Shown: one piece after another, positions 34,257 to 42,340 of the stretch
Layout: each line of letters begins with the position of its first letter
How positions within the stretch are numbered: position 1 is the first letter of the stretch
Notes under the pieces: generated by a model
The model's input: the letters and a program-made list of their open reading frames with translations, nothing else
Databases searched by the model: none
What the model was told of the DNA's origin: nothing
Origin: Amylibacter sp. IMCC11727
GTDB taxonomy: Bacteria; Pseudomonadota; Alphaproteobacteria; Rhodobacterales; Rhodobacteraceae
Length of the DNA: 64,000 nt
Assembly (NCBI RefSeq): GCF_029854195.1
Contig: NZ_CP122960.1
Span: 2,548,001-2,612,000, forward strand
Direction of reading: 5' to 3'
Translations under genes and position numbers: made by a program

Positions 34257-35446
34257 TGCAGCCTTAAAAACAACGACTTAAGGTATGCTGATTCCGCCAA
34301 ATTTGGATGCACAGGATGGTCCGCTCCGGCATAGCCCGTATGCACAATCTGCCCCACACGCCCCCCTTTTCCGATCCCACGCAAACTTGCCTGACGAAAG
34401 CTGGTAACATCCGCCGCATGAGAGCAGGAACATAGCACCAAATACCCACCAGGGCGCACCAATGCTGCCCCCATTCGCGCCACTTTTTCATAGGCCCGCA
34501 AACCCGCTTGCAGCGCAGGTTTTGCAGGGGCAAATGCAGGGGGATCACAAACCACCACATCAAAGGTTCGACCTTCGCTCGCCAGTGCCGTCATCACGTC
34601 AAACGCATCGCCTTTGCGGGTATCAAATTGCGCAGCAAAGCCAGATTTTGCCGCTCCCTCACTGGCCAAACCCAAGGCAGCCGCCGATCCATCAACGGCC
34701 AATGCAGTGGATGCACCACCCGCCAAAGCCGCCAGTGAAAACCCACCAACATGGCTGAAAACATCCAAAACATCAGCCCCTTGCGCCAAAGATGCAGCAA
34801 ACGCGTGGTTCGGACGCTGATCAAAAAACAGCCCCGTTTTCTGCCCGCCAAGCACATCCGCCAAATAGGTGGCCCCATTCATTGGCACCGCAATCGGTCC
34901 ATCCACAGACCCGCGAAAAACTTCGCTCTCTTCTGACAGGCCTTCCAATCCACGGGCACGGCCACTGGCGTTCTTAATGATGGTCACTTCGCCAAACACC
35001 TGCGCGATGGCCTCGGTTAATTCTCCCATCAACCCATCAATCCACGCCGCATTTGGCTGCACCACCAACACATCGCCAAACCGATCAATAATCAGCCCCG
35101 GCAGGCCATCCGCCTCGGCATGGATCAAGCGATAGAACGGCTCAGCAAACAACCGATCACGGTGATCCTTGGCAAAACTCAACTTTGCCGCCAGCCAGTC
35201 CATACCAATGGCGACACCGCGATCCCGCTCCAACACACGACAGGCAATTTTCGATGTGGGATGAAACGCCACCTGCGCCACAAAATTGCGATCCGTGTCC
35301 AGCAGATCAACAATTGTCCCCGCGGCAATCTTTTTCGTGCGCCGATCCGTGACAATCTCGTTGTCATAGGCCCATGGAAAACCATGGCGCACACGTTGGG
35401 GTGACTTGTTTGGGCGAAAGCGGATTTCTGGGCGTGGATCTGTCAT
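34253..35446 (-). CDS. RlmI-like class I SAM-dependent rRNA (cytosine-C5) methyltransferase
   Basis: RlmI/RlmK/L-type methyltransferase, probably methylating a 23S rRNA cytosine (m5C1962 in E. coli). The 397-residue protein has an N-terminal PUA-like RNA-binding region (RFRPNKSPQRVRHGFPWAYD), a middle domain with FYRLIHAEADGLPGLIIDRF (split: residues about 103-122), and a C-terminal Rossmann domain with VLDVFSHVGGFSLAA (SAM site), VVCDPPAFAP and the CSCSH catalytic cysteines (about 350). The ATG at MTDPRPEIRF is preferred over the 25-codon upstream extension. It forms an operon with the PIN gene. Confidence 0.88.
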   Translation of the reverse strand: MTDPRPEIRFRPNKSPQRVRHGFPWAYDNEIVTDRRTKKIAAGTIVDLLDTDRNFVAQVAFHPTSKIACRVLERDRGVAIGMDWLAAKLSFAKDHRDRLFAEPFYRLIHAEADGLPGLIIDRFGDVLVVQPNAAWIDGLMGELTEAIAQVFGEVTIIKNASGRARGLEGLSEESEVFRGSVDGPIAVPMNGATYLADVLGGQKTGLFFDQRPNHAFAASLAQGADVLDVFSHVGGFSLAALAGGASTALAVDGSAAALGLASEGAAKSGFAAQFDTRKGDAFDVMTALASEGRTFDVVVCDPPAFAPAKPALQAGLRAYEKVARMGAALVRPGGYLVLCSCSHAADVTSFRQASLRGIGKGGRVGQIVHTGYAGADHPVHPNLAESAYLKSLFLRLQ

Positions 35447-35481
35447 AAACGCCCCATACCTGCTCTGCCCAACGGGCGAAA

Positions 35482-35510
35482 CAAAAAACGGCCCACGTGG
35501 GGCCGTCTTT
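35482..35510 (-). terminator. Rho-independent terminator after the lipoprotein gene
   Basis: On the minus strand ACGGCCC pairs with GGGCCGT across a short loop and runs into TTTTTTG, about 20 bases after the stop of the gene at 35531-36217. Confidence 0.8.
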
Positions 35511-35530
35511 CCTGAATTCATTTAGGGGCG

Positions 35531-36217
35531 TTACCCTTTAACAGGTGCGCGAAGCGCCTGTTGGATTTGGGCCGCAACATGGTTCGTGATCCGAACTTTT
35601 TGCGTTTTGCCTTCGCGCATCGCACGGTATGCCTTGCTGCCACCAAAGGCTTTCAAGGACGCATCAATGCTTTGCACTGTGGTCACAGGCTGGCGCGTTT
35701 CTGCATCCAAAAGGACATAGTCAAACTGCACATTGTGCTTGCCACCCACGGTGTTACGCGCTTTTTCGGTGATCGCATGGAACATGTTCACGCGGGCCGC
35801 CATTACAACTTTGCGCGGTCCAACCAGCGCGTTTGTTCCCTTGCTCAACGCATCCGTCATGATCGCTTTTACCTGCGCACGGCGGTCCCCCAGCGGGTCT
35901 TCGCGCCAGACGATATCGGCCTTTGGCACATAAACATCCGCTTCGGACACGACCAGATATTCTGGCACGGCCACTTGCACATCGACCACTTCATACTGCG
36001 AAGCAACGCCAATGGCTGTTGTGTTCAACGATGCAACTTGGTTTTCCTGAGGGAAAAAGCTGAGCGTTTGATCTGTTTGCTGTGTTGTCGGCACAGAAGT
36101 GAAAACTGCAGATGGAGCCTCTGTCACAAGGTTCTGCGAAGCATTATTGGAAGATACACAAGCTGTCGTTGTCAGCGCGATGGCGAACAATCCAGCGATT
36201 TTACCCATACTAAACAT
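35531..36217 (-). CDS. Rhodobacterales-type lipoprotein of unknown function (DUF6778-like)
   Basis: A 228-residue lipoprotein: MFSMGKIAGLFAIALTTTAC places a lipobox Cys at residue 20. Start chosen at 36217 because AAAGGAGGT lies five to six bases upstream, a near-perfect ribosome binding site. The mature part has SEADVYVPKADIVWREDPLG (about residues 91-110), a RKVVMAARVNMFHAITEKARNTVGG stretch and a C-terminal DVRITNHVAAQIQQ-like helix. I recall this pattern from Rhodobacterales lipoproteins but am not certain of the family name. High expression is suggested by the ribosome binding site and terminator. Confidence 0.65.
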   Translation of the reverse strand: MFSMGKIAGLFAIALTTTACVSSNNASQNLVTEAPSAVFTSVPTTQQTDQTLSFFPQENQVASLNTTAIGVASQYEVVDVQVAVPEYLVVSEADVYVPKADIVWREDPLGDRRAQVKAIMTDALSKGTNALVGPRKVVMAARVNMFHAITEKARNTVGGKHNVQFDYVLLDAETRQPVTTVQSIDASLKAFGGSKAYRAMREGKTQKVRITNHVAAQIQQALRAPVKG

Positions 36218-36520
36218 ACTGTACCTCCTTTGACCGAACTCGGTCTTTGGTTGCGATTGATGGTCCAGTTATCGCGGAGGAATGAGACGTATTTGAGGTA
36301 AATTGTGTTCTTTTGTGGGGAGTCTATGTGCCAAGCCGATGGTAAACTTCCATCAAAAACAGTCCTAAATCTATAATTTTCTTATATTTTACAGATAGTT
36401 AACTCAGAAACCGCTACAGTTTCTCAAATGTCACAATTAAGACAAATGTGGCGGCACTGTTTCTTAGGACAAAACAATGGACTCAAAAGGGCGACTCATC
36501 AGAATCGCCCTATTATTTAG
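36218..36520. other. Intergenic region between lipoprotein gene and soxG
   Basis: This 303-base stretch holds the ribosome binding site of the lipoprotein gene at its left end and the soxG terminator at its right end. A small inverted repeat, AGAAAC with GTTTCT, lies at about 36407-36425. No promoter hexamers are clear and no further gene is seen. Confidence 0.5.
36485..36512 (-). terminator. Probable terminator of sox genes
   Basis: On the minus strand AGGGCGA pairs with TCGCCCT across an eleven-base loop and is followed by TTTGAG, nine bases beyond the soxG stop. Confidence 0.6.
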
Positions 36521-37087
36521 TCAAAGATGGTTCGGAAGCGTGTCTTTCGCAGCTGCATTCACCAGCCATTCGTACACAAACTGCCCCACAGAGCGGAAGC
36601 AAACCAGTTCCAGCTTACCCTCTTCTGTCAGCCAAAATGCAACCGCAACCTGCCCCAGACGGGAGCGCCGCATTTCACCAAGCGGCAAGCCCTCTACAGA
36701 CATATCCGCAGGTGTCCCTTTGGCGATCACCTCGCGTACGCCGTCCCCCGTCAGGGTAAACAACGCCCGTGCATCCGATACATTTGCGGCCAGAAAATGC
36801 TCGCCTTTCAGCGCCTTTTCCAACTTTGCCACCACGCTATCTGCATCGGCGTAATCGCAAAACAGGATCAGCTCATCAGGGGACATCCACGCGACGCCAC
36901 CTTTGGTTCCAACCTTAACGCCGCGCACTTCTGGCATGCCCAGACCCACTGCAGATTTCACCGCTTTGGCCATTTTTGCAGACGACAGGTCACCTCGAAC
37001 CGTGATCATTCCTTTAACGCCTGCATCCTCTACACGGACTGCACCGTCAAAGCTCGCACCATGTGCTGCACTGATAACATTAGACAT
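36521..37087 (-). CDS. soxG: Sarcosine oxidase subunit gamma
   Basis: Gamma subunit (188 residues) of heterotetrameric sarcosine oxidase, which demethylates sarcosine to glycine and passes the methyl group to tetrahydrofolate. Starts MSNVISAAHGASFDGA, with family segments GMITVRGDLSSAKMAKAV, WMSPDELILFCDYADAD and the C-terminal ELVCFRSVGQFVYEWL. It overlaps the end of soxA by eight bases, so translation is coupled. The longer open frame upstream is the soxA end in another frame. Confidence 0.93.
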   Translation of the reverse strand: MSNVISAAHGASFDGAVRVEDAGVKGMITVRGDLSSAKMAKAVKSAVGLGMPEVRGVKVGTKGGVAWMSPDELILFCDYADADSVVAKLEKALKGEHFLAANVSDARALFTLTGDGVREVIAKGTPADMSVEGLPLGEMRRSRLGQVAVAFWLTEEGKLELVCFRSVGQFVYEWLVNAAAKDTLPNHL

Positions 37088-40000
37088 TTTGACGTGCCCC
37101 CTCTTTATCCAAGAACACTGGATCAACGATTTTTGCATTGATGGTTGTACCATCAACCCGTGCGAACTTGATGGTTTCTCCCATCCGCTCTGGCCCATGT
37201 TCAACCAGCGCCATGGCAATAGAACGTTTCAACGTGGGTGAGAAGTAAGTGGATGTGATCCGCCCAATCATGTGTTTGACCCCGTTCGGGCGCGTCGTGC
37301 CATCTACGGCATAGGCCCCGTCTGGGATCACAACATTCGGGTCTTCCGTTTCCAGCCCAACAAGACGCCAGCGATCCTCGCGCACCATGTCTGGCCGTTC
37401 CATGGCCCGTTTGCCCAAGAAATCTTCTTTCTTCTTGGAAATCGCCCAATGCAGGTTCAAATCCTGCGGGATCACCGTACCATCGGTTTCGTCGCCGATC
37501 ATGATAAAGCCTTTTTCGGCCCGCATCACGTGCAAGGCTTCGGTGCCATAAGGCGTCATGCCAAACTCAGCCCCTGCCGCCAGTGCCGCATCCCAGAACG
37601 CTTGCCCCTGCGCCGCAGGAACGGCGATTTCATAGGACAGCTCACCCGAAAATGAAATCCGGAACGGACGCGCCTGAATGCCCGCGATCTTACCATCCGC
37701 AAACGTCATGAACGGCATGCCTTCAGCGGACACATCCATATCCTCGACGCCCATCTTTTCAATCACTTTGCGCGCATTCGGCCCCACAATCGCGATTTGC
37801 GCGTATTGCTCGGTCACATTGGCGGTATAGACTTTCCAGTCCCACCATTCCGTCTGCAACCATTCTTCCATCCACGCATGAATGCGATCTGACCCGCCAG
37901 ATGTGGTGTGACACAGGAACGTTTCTTCATCCAACCGTGCCACAACACCGTCATCCGACAAAAACCCGTTTTCCGAACACATCAAACCATAACGACACCG
38001 GCCGACCTTCAGGTTGCTCATCATATTGGTATAGAGCATGTCGAGGAACTTGCCCGCATCAGGCCCCTTTACGATGATCTTACCAAGCGTCGAGGCATCC
38101 AAAATCGAAACACTGTCTCGTGTTTGCAAAATCTCACGATGCACCGCCTCTGTCACGCTCTCGCCGTCTTTCTGGTAACAATACGGACGACGCCAATCAC
38201 CCACAGGCTCCCAGAAGCCACCGTTCGCATCAGTCCATTCGTGGATCGGGCTACGGCGCAGCGGTTTGAACAAATGCCGCGAGGCTTCGCCGCCAATCGC
38301 ACCCATGGAAATCGGGTGGTATGGTGGGCGGAACGTGGTTGTCCCAACTTGCGGAATGTCCGCGTTCAAACTGTCGGCCAGAACAGCCAAACCGTTGATG
38401 TTGCTCAACTTACCTTGATCTGTCGCCATCCCAAGCGTTGTATACCGCTTGGTATGTTCAACGCTTTCATACCCCTCTTGTGCGGCCAAGCGCACATCAG
38501 AAACTTTCACATCGTTCTGATAATCGAGCCATGTTTTCATCTGCAATTTTTTGCTCATACCCTGTGGCATGGACCAAACTGGCAGAATTGGCGCTTCGGC
38601 CTCCGCACTTGCAACGGGTGCGTCTTTTACAACGGATTTATACCCCGTCACCGCCGCCGCTGCATCCCCAGCCGCGAAACCGTCAGCCAATGCCGCTGCC
38701 GCATCCAGATGCCCGTTCGCCGTACCGGCAACAGACACAAATCCTTCGCCATTGTCGCCCAGCGGTGGACGCGCGGGATCAGGACGGAACATCGCCGTAT
38801 CTGTGTCCCACGTCAGCTTGCCCCCGCAATGGGACCACAAATGCACAACAGGGGACCAGCCACCAGACATGGCCACTGCATCACAGGCAACCTCATCGGT
38901 CTTTGTGCCCTCGCCAGCCTGTGAACAAATGCCCACGGACGTCACACGTTTGCCACCGTACACAGATGACACTGCTTTGCCCGTTTCAACGCGAATACCC
39001 ATATCGCGGGCTTTGGTTGGCAATGGGCCGTCCGCAACAGGGCGTGCGTCAATAATGACAGGCACATCCAGCCCTGCCTCTTTCAACGCAATCGCGGTGC
39101 GGTAGGCATCGTCGTTGTTTGTTGCCACGGCCACACGATCCCCAACGGACACACCGTGGTTCACCGCATAATCGCGCACGGCACCTGCCAGCATAACACC
39201 TGGAATATCGTTACCAGCAAAAGACAGCGGGCGTTCAATCGCACCCGTTGCTGTCACAATCTGTTTGGCTCGAATGCGCCACAAACGGTGCCGCGGCCCA
39301 GCGATCTTAGGCGCGTGATCTGTCAGGCGTTCATACCCCAGCGCATAGCCGTGATCGTAAACCCCTGCCCCCATCGTGCGCGTCCGCACACGAACATTTG
39401 GCAGCGCTTCCAATGCCTTAACCGTTGCATCAATCCAGTCTTGTGCAGGTTTACCGTCAATTTCCACACCATCCACAGGCGCACGCCCACCGATATCTGC
39501 GTATTGCTCCAGCAACAGAACTTTTGCGCCCGACTGGCCCGCTTGCAATGCCGCCGCAAGCCCAGCGATCCCGCCGCCCACAACCAACACATCACAATGC
39601 GCATAGAAATATTCGTAAGTATCCGCATCACGATCTTCGGCCTTAGGCGCAGGGCCTAAACCCGCTGCTTTACGAATGATCGGCTCGAACACATGCTTCC
39701 ACGCAAAACGCGGCGCGATGAATGTTTTGTAATAGAACCCAGCCGGAAAAAACCGCGACATCATCTTGTTCACAGCGCCCACATCAAATTCCAGCGTAGG
39801 CCAGTGGTTCTGTGATTTAGCGTCCAACCCGTCAAACAGCTCGGTTGTTGTGGCCCGTGCGTTCGGCTCGTATTTGCCACCTTCGCCCAGCGCCACCAGC
39901 GCATTCGGCTCTTCTGGACCTGCCGCAACGATGCCGCGCGGACGGTGGTATTTGAACGAACGACCTACCAGAACCTGGTCATTGGCCAGCAAAGCAGAGG

Positions 40001-40106
40001 CCAGCGTGTCGCCCTTGAACCCCTGTAAACGCTTGCCGTTCCAGTTAAACTCAACCTTTTGGCTGCGGTCGATCAGGCGACCACCATTTTGCAGACGTGT
40101 GCTCAT
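37080..40106 (-). CDS. soxA: Sarcosine oxidase subunit alpha
   Basis: Large subunit, 1008 residues. The N-terminal part has a ferredoxin/TrxR-like domain (GKRLQGFKGDTLASALLAND), then an NAD-binding GGGIAGLAAALQAGQSG loop (about residue 177), and the C-terminal half is an aminomethyltransferase (GcvT-like) folate-binding domain (from about residue 610, including AEKGFIMIGDETDG near 900). NAD, non-covalent FAD/FMN cofactors and folate are known from the family. It overlaps soxD at the start and soxG at the end. Fits methylated-amine or glycine-betaine catabolism. Confidence 0.96.
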   Translation of the reverse strand: MSTRLQNGGRLIDRSQKVEFNWNGKRLQGFKGDTLASALLANDQVLVGRSFKYHRPRGIVAAGPEEPNALVALGEGGKYEPNARATTTELFDGLDAKSQNHWPTLEFDVGAVNKMMSRFFPAGFYYKTFIAPRFAWKHVFEPIIRKAAGLGPAPKAEDRDADTYEYFYAHCDVLVVGGGIAGLAAALQAGQSGAKVLLLEQYADIGGRAPVDGVEIDGKPAQDWIDATVKALEALPNVRVRTRTMGAGVYDHGYALGYERLTDHAPKIAGPRHRLWRIRAKQIVTATGAIERPLSFAGNDIPGVMLAGAVRDYAVNHGVSVGDRVAVATNNDDAYRTAIALKEAGLDVPVIIDARPVADGPLPTKARDMGIRVETGKAVSSVYGGKRVTSVGICSQAGEGTKTDEVACDAVAMSGGWSPVVHLWSHCGGKLTWDTDTAMFRPDPARPPLGDNGEGFVSVAGTANGHLDAAAALADGFAAGDAAAAVTGYKSVVKDAPVASAEAEAPILPVWSMPQGMSKKLQMKTWLDYQNDVKVSDVRLAAQEGYESVEHTKRYTTLGMATDQGKLSNINGLAVLADSLNADIPQVGTTTFRPPYHPISMGAIGGEASRHLFKPLRRSPIHEWTDANGGFWEPVGDWRRPYCYQKDGESVTEAVHREILQTRDSVSILDASTLGKIIVKGPDAGKFLDMLYTNMMSNLKVGRCRYGLMCSENGFLSDDGVVARLDEETFLCHTTSGGSDRIHAWMEEWLQTEWWDWKVYTANVTEQYAQIAIVGPNARKVIEKMGVEDMDVSAEGMPFMTFADGKIAGIQARPFRISFSGELSYEIAVPAAQGQAFWDAALAAGAEFGMTPYGTEALHVMRAEKGFIMIGDETDGTVIPQDLNLHWAISKKKEDFLGKRAMERPDMVREDRWRLVGLETEDPNVVIPDGAYAVDGTTRPNGVKHMIGRITSTYFSPTLKRSIAMALVEHGPERMGETIKFARVDGTTINAKIVDPVFLDKEGARQNV

Positions 40107-40429
40107 TTCACAAATCCTTCCCAGTCAGGGCGTTTTGTTTTGATCTTTTTAATCAGGTCTTTGGGCGGCTCAAACGTTTGCGCCGAATAGGTCCCAAACA
40201 CTTCCAGCGTCATGGTACACCGCGCCGCATGGAACCATTTCCCACAGCCATTCACATGCCGCCAGCGTTCAAAATGAACCCCCTTAGCGTTCTTGCGCAT
40301 GAACATATAGGTTTCGAAGTTATCATCCGAAGACCCCGCCCCATAACGCGTGATATGGGCTTCGCCCCCCGCAGAGAGTTCAGTTTCTTCAGCGGCAATG
40401 CCGCAGTTTGGACAGGTTAAGAGTAGCAT
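40103..40429 (-). CDS. soxD: Sarcosine oxidase subunit delta
   Basis: Zinc-containing small subunit, 108 residues. Zinc ligands are visible: Cys6 and Cys9 in TCPNCG, then His58 and Cys62 in RHVNGCGKWF; these match the ligands known from crystallised sarcosine oxidase. Ends four bases into soxA. AAGGAG lies seven bases before the ATG. Its 5' side is a perfect inverted repeat facing divergent small genes, so soxD-A-G may have its own promoter rather than reading through from soxB. Confidence 0.95.
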   Translation of the reverse strand: MLLLTCPNCGIAAEETELSAGGEAHITRYGAGSSDDNFETYMFMRKNAKGVHFERWRHVNGCGKWFHAARCTMTLEVFGTYSAQTFEPPKDLIKKIKTKRPDWEGFVK

Positions 40430-40453
40430 TTCGCGGCTCCTTGAAAGTCAGCC

Positions 40454-40474
40454 TTTTCAACCATATGTTGAAAA
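40454..40474. promoter_or_regulatory. 21-bp perfect inverted repeat between soxD and divergent small gene
   Basis: TTTTCAAC-CATAT-GTTGAAAA has eight-base arms with a five-base spacer, located 24 bases upstream of soxD and touching the start of the plus-strand small gene. It looks like a repressor operator for a divergent promoter, or a hairpin covering the plus-strand start. Function is inference. Confidence 0.45.
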
Positions 40475-40476
40475 AC

Positions 40477-40662
40477 ATGGAACTTGTTGTTTGGATATTC
40501 GGAATTCTTCTGGTCGCTGGCGTTGGCATTGCCATTTGGGAAAAACGCACGGGCAAAACGGTCGTCGATGAAACCGATCCGAACGCCGCCAAGATGGACA
40601 CCGCCCAGCGCGATGTCACGAACGCGCAGCAGATGTTCAACCAAAACTCGCATTTTCATTAA
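40477..40662 (+). CDS. Small single-span membrane protein, first of antisense pair inside the sox locus
   Basis: A 61-residue protein: an N-terminal membrane helix (residues 2-22, ELVVWIFGILLVAGVGIAIW), a basic cluster (EKRTGKT), then a polar helical tail ending QMFNQNSHFH. The ATG at 40477 has no clear ribosome binding site and lies right after the inverted repeat; an in-frame ATG at 40465 is possible. It lies on the opposite strand to soxB and soxD. Function unknown. Confidence 0.5.
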   Translation: MELVVWIFGILLVAGVGIAIWEKRTGKTVVDETDPNAAKMDTAQRDVTNAQQMFNQNSHFH

Positions 40663-40674
40663 AGGGAAAAACGC

Positions 40675-40857
40675 TTGGACGTTTTTTGGAACATTATGGC
40701 ACTTTGGCCGCTTTGGCTTTTGCTCGGCTTTCTCGCTTTCTGTCTTCACGCAAAGGATCGCCTGAGCAAGCAATCTGCCAACAAAAGGTTGTCGCGCGGC
40801 CAAAACGTTACAAGTACCAGCTGGGCTGGAGATGACGGTAGTGGAGGCAGCGACTAA
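40675..40857 (+). CDS. Small membrane protein, second of antisense pair inside the sox locus
   Basis: A 60-residue protein with one hydrophobic helix (about residues 7-25, IMALWPLWLLLGFLAFCLH) and a polar Ser/Gly-rich tail. It starts at TTG (DVFWNI...) with AAGGG eight bases upstream, immediately after the stop of the first small gene, so they look like a two-gene unit. It ends two bases from the convergent soxB end. Function unknown; possibly an accessory membrane pair unrelated to sarcosine oxidase. Confidence 0.5.
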   Translation: MDVFWNIMALWPLWLLLGFLAFCLHAKDRLSKQSANKRLSRGQNVTSTSWAGDDGSGGSD

Positions 40858-40859
40858 CA

Positions 40860-42107
40860 TCAGTGCGCCACCCCAGCAGCAACGCTCTCATCAATAAAGC
40901 GTCCTTCGATAAACCGCTCCATACCGAACGCCGATGCCAATTCCCCTGGCTCGCCTTTGGCAACCGTTTCCGCAAACGCCCAACCTGATCCGGGAATGGC
41001 CTTAAACCCGCCTGTGCCCCAACCACAGTTGATGAAACAGCCACCGAGCGGTGTTTTGCCAATGATCGGGGACCGATCCCCTGTCACATCCACAATTCCG
41101 CCCCACTGGCGCAGCATTTTCAGGCGTGAAATCATTGGGAAGGTTTCAGACAACGCCCGCACTGTTTCCTCAATATGGTGGAACGATCCACGCTGGGTAT
41201 AGTTGTTGAACGCATCCGTCCCGCCGCCAATCACCATCTCGCCCTTATCGGACTGTGACAGATACCCATGCACGGTGTTCGCCATGATCACCACGTCCAT
41301 ACAGGGCTTGATCGGCTCTGATACCAACGCTTGCAACGCCACGGATTCCATGGGCAAACGGAAGCCCGCCATATTGGCCAGCTCGCTTGAATGCCCCGCA
41401 ACCACCATGCCCAGCTTCTTACAGCCAATCGGACCCTTGGAGGTTTCAATCCCTGTCACCTGACCATTGGCTTGGTTCACACCCGTGACTTCACACTTCT
41501 GGATAATATCCATGCCCATATCAGAACAGGCACGGGCATACCCCCACGCCACCGCATCATGACGCGCCGTGCCGCCACGGGGTTGCCACAACCCACCCAG
41601 CACTGGGAACCGTGGCCCCTTCAGCTCGATAATCGGGCAGATCTCTTTTACCTTCTCAGGGCCAATCCACTCTGTCGCCACGCCTTGCAACGCATTTGCG
41701 TGTGCCGTGCGCTGATAGCCGCGAATTTCGTGTTCGGTCTGCGCCAGCATGATCACGCCGCGCGGGGAAAACATCACGTTATAGTTCAGGTCTTGGCTCA
41801 TGGTCTCGTACAAAGACCGCGCCTTTTCATACAGCGCCGCTGAAGGGTCCTGCAGATAGTTCGACCGAATGATGGTCGTGTTACGGCCTGTGTTCCCACC
41901 GCCAAGCCAGCCTTTTTCAATGATCGCCACATTGGTGATGCCGTAATTCTTGCCCAGATAGAACGCTGTGGCCAAACCATGGCCCCCTGCGCCAATGATG
42001 ATCACATCATATTCTTTCTTCGGCTCTGGGGATCGCCATGCGCGCTCCCATCCGGTGTGATACCGTGCAGCTTCACGCGCGATTGCAAAGGCGGAATAAC
42101 GTTTCAT
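40860..42107 (-). CDS. soxB: Sarcosine oxidase subunit beta
   Basis: Flavoprotein subunit (415 residues) that carries the covalent FMN and FAD and oxidises sarcosine. N-terminal DVIIIGAGGHGLATAFYLGK (about residues 35-54) is the dinucleotide-binding loop; GNTGRNTTIIRSNYLQD (about 72-88) and the NCGWGTGGFKAIPGSG region (about 370) are typical of the family. GGAG lies seven bases before the ATG. Downstream, two small genes on the opposite strand separate it from soxD, unlike the usual contiguous soxBDAG order. Confidence 0.96.
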   Translation of the reverse strand: MKRYSAFAIAREAARYHTGWERAWRSPEPKKEYDVIIIGAGGHGLATAFYLGKNYGITNVAIIEKGWLGGGNTGRNTTIIRSNYLQDPSAALYEKARSLYETMSQDLNYNVMFSPRGVIMLAQTEHEIRGYQRTAHANALQGVATEWIGPEKVKEICPIIELKGPRFPVLGGLWQPRGGTARHDAVAWGYARACSDMGMDIIQKCEVTGVNQANGQVTGIETSKGPIGCKKLGMVVAGHSSELANMAGFRLPMESVALQALVSEPIKPCMDVVIMANTVHGYLSQSDKGEMVIGGGTDAFNNYTQRGSFHHIEETVRALSETFPMISRLKMLRQWGGIVDVTGDRSPIIGKTPLGGCFINCGWGTGGFKAIPGSGWAFAETVAKGEPGELASAFGMERFIEGRFIDESVAAGVAH

Positions 42108-42265
42108 GGGCAGGCTCCGAAAACTGGTGTCTTGTGACGGGACAAATAGAGGCAGTGGCAGTTGGCCACCGTATCCCCTTTTTCACGGGCGACTCGTAAC
42201 AGGCCAAACGACATAGCGCGAGCGATTCCCGACATTTGCGCGGTTTCAATTCGTCGCAGCATCAT
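42104..42265 (-). CDS. Possible 53-residue upstream ORF coupled to soxB
   Basis: A short frame on the minus strand starting with two ATGs and ending in TGA that overlaps the soxB start by four bases (ATGA). Product MMLRRIETAQMSGIARAMS... then a segment with two Cys (NCHCLYLS). The ribosome binding site is weak (GGCAGG adjoining the ATGs). Its coupling geometry to soxB is the only strong support; it could be a chance frame, or a leader peptide. Confidence 0.3.
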   Translation of the reverse strand: MMLRRIETAQMSGIARAMSFGLLRVAREKGDTVANCHCLYLSRHKTPVFGACP

Positions 42266-42340
42266 CCTGCCGATGGGGTTTGCGTTGCTCAGGCCAGCAG
42301 ACTATGTGTCAGGGAACATTTCATCCGCACAGGTGCGTCT

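Noticed and set aside
37908..38924. 338-codon plus-strand frame
   Set aside because: Antisense to soxA, arising from the same codon bias as the other shadows.
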